NCBI RefSeq assembly: GCF_019599405.1
Contig: NZ_RKLQ01000004.1
Location: forward strand, 62,001-126,000
DNA: 64,000 nt
Source of the DNA: Haloarcula salinisoli
GTDB taxonomy: Archaea > Halobacteriota > Halobacteria > Halobacteriales > Haloarculaceae
Direction of reading: 5' to 3'
Part shown: in pieces, positions 59,401 through 64,000 of the stretch
Layout: each line of letters starts with the position of its first letter
Position numbering within the stretch: the first letter of the stretch is position 1
Program-made: the position numbers and the translations under genes
Notes under the pieces: model-generated
Seen by the model: only the letters and a program-made list of their open reading frames with translations
The model's database searches: none
Told to the model about the DNA's origin: nothing

Positions 59401-60651
59401 ATGACGGACAAGACACGAGATTCGACGACGGACGGTGGTGTACCAGCCGAGAACGAGAGCATACAACCGCTCGGGCTTCCGCGATGGGTCAGCGCGTTAC
59501 TCCCGATCGTGTTGCTCGTGCTCGTCCTGGGCTTATTCGCGTTCACATCACCGCTCGCCGGTGTTCAGAGCGGCACCCCGCTCCCAGACGTGACGGTCAC
59601 GCATACGACGCTTCCGAGCGACGAAACGGTCGTACTGCACGTGACGAACAACGGGCCCGAATCCGTGACGATATCACAGGTCCTCGTCGACGAAGCCTAC
59701 TGGGATTTCCGGGTTGAAGGAGCTGGTGGTGACCAAACGCTCGCCCCGATGGAAAGCGCACAGATTGTGATCCCGTATCACTGGAATCCGGGATGGGATC
59801 TCGAAGTCGCTCTCGTACTGTCTGACGGGGCGACGTTCCATAACACGATCGTCGCTCCGAGTCAGTCACCCGGGTTTAGTCTCAGTCTGCTCGGAACGCT
59901 GGCAGTCATCGGGCTGTTCGTCGGCGTAATCCCGGTCGCCTTGGGGATGCTCTGGTTCCCCTACATCAAGACGATGAGCGATCGGTGGCTACACGCCGTG
60001 CTCATATTTGCGGCCGGCGTACTGGGCTTCTTGGCGTTTGACGCCGGGTTCGAGGCGTTCGAACTCGCCGAGCGGGTTCCAGGCGCGTACGAGGGTAACC
60101 TCTTGGTCGTCTTCGGAATCTTCGGCGCTCTTCTCCTCGTCCAGGCGATCAGCGCGTGGCGTGAGGGCCGCGTCGCCGCTGGTGATAGCCGGGCGAGCAG
60201 CGGCCTCTGGATCGCCTATCTGGTCGCGGTAGGAATCGGCCTGCACAACCTCGCGGAGGGGCTTGCTATCGGGAGTTCGTTTGCACTCGGACGTGTGTCA
60301 CTCGGTGCATTCCTCGTAATCGGGTTCATGCTTCACAACGTGACGGAAGGTCCGGCTGTCGTTGCGCCGGTCGCCCGCGGGGAACGTCCGGCGCTCAAGC
60401 ACTTCGCCGCGCTCGGCGTCATCGCCGGGGCACCCGTCATCCTCGGTGGCTGGATCGGCAGCCTCGCCTACTCACCGACGATCGGCGCCTTCTTCCTCGC
60501 GATCGGTGTTGGCGCTATCCTGCAGGTCAACTGGGAGATTGCGAGCATGGTTCGTGATGCAGGGGGTCGCGTGGCCAGTGCCACGAATCTGCTTGCATTT
60601 CTGCTCGGACTCGGCATTATGTACGTGACCGACCTTTTCGTGGCGCTCTAA
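59401..60651 (+). CDS. ZIP-family metal transporter with N-terminal extracellular domain
   Basis: 416 residues. One N-terminal membrane segment (WVSALLPIVLLVLVLGLFAF) anchors a beta-sandwich-like outer domain. Then come ZIP helices with HNLAEG (IGLHNLAEGLAIG) and HNVTEG (MLHNVTEGPAVV), the metal-binding signatures of helices IV and V. It should move Zn, Fe or similar divalent metal into the cell. It starts one base after the oxidase stop, so the two are one operon. The extra N-terminal domain is unusual. Confidence 0.85.
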   Translation: MTDKTRDSTTDGGVPAENESIQPLGLPRWVSALLPIVLLVLVLGLFAFTSPLAGVQSGTPLPDVTVTHTTLPSDETVVLHVTNNGPESVTISQVLVDEAYWDFRVEGAGGDQTLAPMESAQIVIPYHWNPGWDLEVALVLSDGATFHNTIVAPSQSPGFSLSLLGTLAVIGLFVGVIPVALGMLWFPYIKTMSDRWLHAVLIFAAGVLGFLAFDAGFEAFELAERVPGAYEGNLLVVFGIFGALLLVQAISAWREGRVAAGDSRASSGLWIAYLVAVGIGLHNLAEGLAIGSSFALGRVSLGAFLVIGFMLHNVTEGPAVVAPVARGERPALKHFAALGVIAGAPVILGGWIGSLAYSPTIGAFFLAIGVGAILQVNWEIASMVRDAGGRVASATNLLAFLLGLGIMYVTDLFVAL

Positions 60652-60675
60652 TAAGCACTACCCATTTCTGTTACA

Positions 60676-61098
60676 ATGTCACTCGAAATCTACGATCGGC
60701 GAACGGTGTTACGACTCAGCACTGCCACCATGGCGACGCTCAGCACGGCTGGGTGTTTGGGTGGACAATCCTCGTCGGTACAGACCGTCACGATGCCCGG
60801 CGACCTCAAATTTGACCCGAAGACCGCGATGATCAAACCTGGTGGGTCGGTTACGTGGACGAACGAGAGTGAGATCGAGCACACGGTTACGGCGTATGAA
60901 GACGAGATTCCAGACGCGGCGGCGTACTTCGCAAGTGGTGGCTTCGAGTCAGAGCGTGCCGCGAGGAACCGGGTCTCCGAGGGGCTCATCGCTCCGGGAG
61001 AGAGCTACGAGCAAACGTTCGATCAGCCGGGAACGTACGGGTACTTCTGTATCCCACATGAGGGGTCTGGAATGGTCGGGACAGTGCGAGTGAGGTAA
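60676..61098 (+). CDS. halocyanin/plastocyanin-like lipoprotein
   Basis: 140 residues. A twin-arginine start (DRRTVLRLSTATMATLSTAGC) ends in a lipobox with the modified Cys. Type I copper ligands are readable: H in EIEHTVTAY, then C and H in YFCIPHEGSGM with the axial Met. The protein would carry electrons at the outer membrane face, perhaps for the copper oxidase two genes upstream. It lies 24 bp after the ZIP gene. Confidence 0.9.
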   Translation: MSLEIYDRRTVLRLSTATMATLSTAGCLGGQSSSVQTVTMPGDLKFDPKTAMIKPGGSVTWTNESEIEHTVTAYEDEIPDAAAYFASGGFESERAARNRVSEGLIAPGESYEQTFDQPGTYGYFCIPHEGSGMVGTVRVR

Positions 61099-61205
61099 GC
61101 GGACAACCGACATTCAATTCTCCAAGCCGTCGTCGTCCCTATTACACATATGGTTGAGGCACTCACTCATACTATACTTATCTTCCGTGACGACGTACAA
61201 ATGGT

Positions 61206-62153
61206 ATGTTCATCGGACATTTTCTGGCTGCGTTCGCCATAGCGGCGAGTGTCGCCGTATGGCGGGGATGGCCAGAAGAGCGCGCGCTTGCGGTCGGGGC
61301 GGTGGCTGGCTCGTTCGCGACGCTCCCAGATATTGATATGCTGTACGCCGTAGTTGGGCTTGTCGGAAGCCTGGAAGGCGCCTTCGTAACCTCCGACGCG
61401 TTCTGGGCTATCGCAAACGAGATCCATCGCGGGGCCACCCACTCGCTGATCGTCGGTGTCTTCGCAGCAATCGGGTTTGCCGCTTGGCGCGCTCGCGATG
61501 GCTACAATTCTGGGGCCGGCACACTCGGTGGCCTCATCCTCGGCGGCCTGGTCCTCATCGTGACGGTCGTCGGCGGGATAGCTCCGGGCGCTGTGGTCGC
61601 CGTGTTCGTTCTTGCTGGAGTCGGGTTGGTTACATTTGCCGAGCGCGTCGGTCTCGGCCCGAGAGCCGTTCTCGGTGCTGGAGCCCTCGGGCTCTTATCG
61701 CACCCGTTCGGAGATGTGTTAGCCGGCCCGTCGCCGGCGTTATTCTATCCACTTCCTACCGAATCCGGTGTATTGAACGGCCAGATTATCCTCAACCCCG
61801 ATCCGACACTACATCTTCTCACCGCCTTCTTCATTGAGCTCACGATTATTTGGATGGGACTCTTTGTCGTTGCACAACTGCGAGGATGGCGCCTCAAACA
61901 GCACATCAACCGGCGTGCAGCGCTCGGGGTTGCTTACGCAAGTGCGATTTTCGCGATTCCCGTACCGACTGTTGAGACAGCATCACCTTTCGTATTCACC
62001 GTCCTCACAGTCGGTTTTATCGGCACTCCGAGTCGTTCGGGTTGGCGAGAAGATAGATCGATTCAGCTGATCGATGCTGTTGCGACTGCGCTTGCTGCCA
62101 TTACGCTCGCGGCCGCCGCGTACACCGTGACATATCTAGTGCTCCTCGGGTAG
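61206..62153 (+). CDS. DUF457/YdjM-type membrane-bound metal-dependent hydrolase
   Basis: 315 residues with about seven membrane helices. The signature HRGATHSLIVG with DIDMLY upstream and HPFGDVLAG downstream is that of the YdjM/DUF457 family. Family members are membrane proteins with predicted metal-dependent hydrolase activity, of unknown substrate. It follows the halocyanin gene by 107 bp with its own start region. Confidence 0.75.
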   Translation: MFIGHFLAAFAIAASVAVWRGWPEERALAVGAVAGSFATLPDIDMLYAVVGLVGSLEGAFVTSDAFWAIANEIHRGATHSLIVGVFAAIGFAAWRARDGYNSGAGTLGGLILGGLVLIVTVVGGIAPGAVVAVFVLAGVGLVTFAERVGLGPRAVLGAGALGLLSHPFGDVLAGPSPALFYPLPTESGVLNGQIILNPDPTLHLLTAFFIELTIIWMGLFVVAQLRGWRLKQHINRRAALGVAYASAIFAIPVPTVETASPFVFTVLTVGFIGTPSRSGWREDRSIQLIDAVATALAAITLAAAAYTVTYLVLLG

Positions 62154-62319
62154 TCATACAGTCCCTTGAGAGATGGTCGATCCTGGTCGTGTGAAAATCA
62201 AGCTTGTTGTGAACCGGGATATATTAGACATGGAAAATCAACGTTTTCCATTCATTTTCTAGTTCTGACAGTCAAAACCGTGCTATCCAGAGATCAATCA
62301 GAGCTGGAAGTTGGAATTG

Positions 62320-63714
62320 TTAAGATTGTCGTCGCCAGACTATCTCTATCCCAGCCCACAGCAGGCAACTAGTGAGGAGGACCACGAGTTCGAGGACCTC
62401 CAGAAATCCCATCCAGACCGGTGTGATGTACATAAGACCATTCAAGTATTTCCCGGGAATGAGCTGTTTAGCAATGATAAGTAAACTATCACGCAAACTG
62501 CCTGTTCGTGAGTCAAGATTCGCTTGCGTCGCACTCGGCCCACCGGCACTCTCGTCTCCAGTCCCGAGACGTTCCGCCTCGTATGGGAAAGCGATATTGA
62601 CGCTCCAAACCACCTCACCTTGTTTGTCAACTTCGAATACACGATTCCCGTTCGAATCTGTAATCAAAGTGTGACCGTTCGGGAGCCGGTCGGCGTCCCG
62701 TGGCCACTGCATCCGCGTGTCTCGCCACACCCACGACTGTTCCCAGCTGTCTCCCGTTCGTTGGTACTCAACGACACGGTTGTTCTCCGAATCTCCGACG
62801 AGGACTGCGGGACCGCCACGCTCAGTGGGGATGTAATCCGGATTGTGCTGTTCGTAGAGGATACTGTAGTTGTCCTCCTCGCCGAGCGTCCATCCTTCGA
62901 TGAGACCACTCCGGTTGAGGAACACGACCCGGTCCTGGTTCCGGGCACTCACCATGAGCCGGCCATCCTCGAGCACTTCGATGTCATTGATATGTGTCCA
63001 ATCCTCAGGGTATGGACCACCCGTTTCTCTGGGGAATGCGCTACTGGCGTTCCACGTCCACTCGGTCTGGCCGGAGGTGGTATTCACAACGAATACCCGG
63101 TCGAGGTAGATATCTGCGACGGCCAAGTGTGTCTCGTTGAGCCGGTCGGCATCGTGGTAGCGTGTTGCTTCCTTCCCGGGGGTGGTTTCGCTCCAGACGC
63201 GCGTTACCTCGCCGGTCGTCAAGTTGACGCGTTCGTATCCGTTGCGCGTGCAAGCGTCGGTCGAGCGAGCAGCCTCATATTCGTTCCAGACTTCCTCGTC
63301 AACCCGGCGCTGGACAAAATTAGTGGTGTTTGGACAGGCCGACGGCTCGAGGTGGTCTGCGAACATATACTCTACAGTGGTTCTCGTTTCAGGTACCGGA
63401 TCGACGTCCCAGTACCGCGTATGTGAGTCGTTGTAGTAGAGGATACTTCCGTCCGGGTTGAATGCGACAAGTTCTGCTCGGGCACGAGGCCCGCTACTCG
63501 CTTCACCTCGCCACGAATTTGAATCAGTCGCGACGACAGTAATATTGTCGCGAGGTTCGACGGCCTGTTGCTGTGGGTTCGCAACCCCCTGGTTCGTGAG
63601 ATGGCTCTCGAAGGTATCGTTGGTTGCGCCAAGCGTATATCCGTAGGCTAAACCAATACTGGATAAACCGATTATGATGATGAAGAATATACGGAGAAAA
63701 GACTTGGATGCCAC
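62320..63714 (-). CDS. arylsulfotransferase (ASST)-like membrane-anchored beta-propeller protein
   Basis: 464 residues. A signal or membrane segment at the N-terminus (FFIIIIGLSSIGLAYGYTLGA) and another at the C-terminus (VWMGFLEVLELVVLLTSCLLWAGIEIVW) bracket a beta-propeller with repeats NRVVEYQRTG, DADRLPNGHTLITDSNGNRVFEVD. This matches the ASST-type (Arylsulfotran) propeller. The enzyme family transfers sulfate between phenols; the haloarchaeal substrate is not known. Its promoter carries an operator-like palindrome shared with the copper cluster. Confidence 0.75.
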   Translation of the reverse strand: MASKSFLRIFFIIIIGLSSIGLAYGYTLGATNDTFESHLTNQGVANPQQQAVEPRDNITVVATDSNSWRGEASSGPRARAELVAFNPDGSILYYNDSHTRYWDVDPVPETRTTVEYMFADHLEPSACPNTTNFVQRRVDEEVWNEYEAARSTDACTRNGYERVNLTTGEVTRVWSETTPGKEATRYHDADRLNETHLAVADIYLDRVFVVNTTSGQTEWTWNASSAFPRETGGPYPEDWTHINDIEVLEDGRLMVSARNQDRVVFLNRSGLIEGWTLGEEDNYSILYEQHNPDYIPTERGGPAVLVGDSENNRVVEYQRTGDSWEQSWVWRDTRMQWPRDADRLPNGHTLITDSNGNRVFEVDKQGEVVWSVNIAFPYEAERLGTGDESAGGPSATQANLDSRTGSLRDSLLIIAKQLIPGKYLNGLMYITPVWMGFLEVLELVVLLTSCLLWAGIEIVWRRQS

Positions 63715-63753
63715 AATAGATTCTCTGACCAGAGACTAGTTGGTTATGCGTGG

Positions 63754-63771
63754 GTTAAGATGGGTCTTAAC
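63754..63771 (-). promoter_or_regulatory. operator-like palindrome upstream of the ASST-like gene
   Basis: GTTAAGA, TGGG, TCTTAAC, about 40 bp before the start at 63714. The core GATGGGTCT is the same as in the site 58062-58075. The remaining 230 bp to the window end hold no supported gene. Confidence 0.45.
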
Positions 63772-64000
63772 TTTAGAGAATCGCACCGTAGAGCACTGCA
63801 AAGGCTGTGATTCTCTTTCTGGTCGATTCTCGGATACTGGAGTGGGGAAACCGGTGTCTGAATAGCACGGGTCGAAATTTCAGCACACCGAGCCATGTTC
63901 GATGAGTCAGCGTTCTCCCCACGTTTCACGCTCCAGTTCGCACACAAGTATATCGAGTGGCCAGTCTCAAATACAGGCCAAACCTCGTTTTGCGCCCCAG

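Noticed and set aside
58206-59546. 446-codon minus-strand ORF opposite the multicopper oxidase
   Set aside because: It is an antisense shadow: Arg/Val/His-rich composition, no motif, and the plus strand has a clear oxidase with Tat signal and copper ligands.
63744-63947. 67-codon minus-strand ORF near the window end
   Set aside because: Cys/Arg/Ser-rich and covers the operator palindrome of the ASST-like gene; judged non-coding.

Overview
The window reads as part of a haloarchaeal (class Halobacteria) megaplasmid or large integrated element. Proteins are Asp/Glu-rich, many starts are leaderless with a TATA-like box about 25-28 bp upstream, and archaeal TFB, PCNA, Orc1/Cdc6 and an RPA-like OB-fold protein are present together with ParA partition genes, a tyrosine recombinase and many insertion sequences. 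No rRNA, tRNA or CRISPR array was seen.

Layout. 1-6.4 kb: small haloarchaeal proteins, a PolB-type exonuclease, an HTH protein with a repeated promoter site and a large OB-fold protein on the minus strand. 6.8-16.5 kb: an ATPase_2/DUF234 protein, a second OB-fold/zinc-ribbon protein, an AbiEi/AbiEii-like pair, TFB and a PCNA with a long acidic N-terminus. 16.9-21.4 kb: an AT-richer defence block holding a Pycsar-type cyclase and membrane effector, then a D12-class adenine methylase and a MORC-like GHKL ATPase. 22.0-25.1 kb: orc1/cdc6 with inverted and direct repeats that look like an origin; a tnpB-only element sits inside the repeat array. 25.3-37.4 kb: a DUF932-like protein, a regulator, a VapBC-like pair, a putative PD-(D/E)XK protein, a MoxR ATPase and its VWA partner (separated by a reversed HTH/nucleotidyltransferase pair) and a SWIM protein. 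37.4-46.5 kb: a GQYFTP-type methylase gene broken by two different tnpB elements, small proteins, a possible DpdA/TGT-like enzyme and a third such element. 46.5-55.7 kb: a GT87-like membrane protein, a DDE transposase beside a truncated CoiA-like gene, parA with an RHH-like partner, an array of 9-bp iterons and a tyrosine recombinase. 55.9-64 kb: a Bat-type regulator, a saccharopine dehydrogenase-like protein, and a multicopper oxidase, ZIP transporter and halocyanin cluster, then a DUF457 membrane protein and an arylsulfotransferase-like protein.

Three features tie genes together. First, a G/C hairpin element (TTTGT, then CCCC, a short loop and GGGG, often followed by TGAGG) recurs at least seven times, always on the plus strand upstream of a plus-strand gene (OB-fold protein, TFB, PCNA, DUF932-like, VWA, SWIM and a small protein). 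It looks like a shared leader of the replicon's own genes and I know of no description of it. Second, 9-bp units related to TTATCCGNN fill the parA upstream region and also occur in phase inside the coding sequences of the ParA partner and of the distant VWA gene. Third, ORB-like repeats flank the tnpB insertion next to orc1/cdc6. Functions of many small proteins are unknown, and all assignments rest on reading motifs, not on searches.
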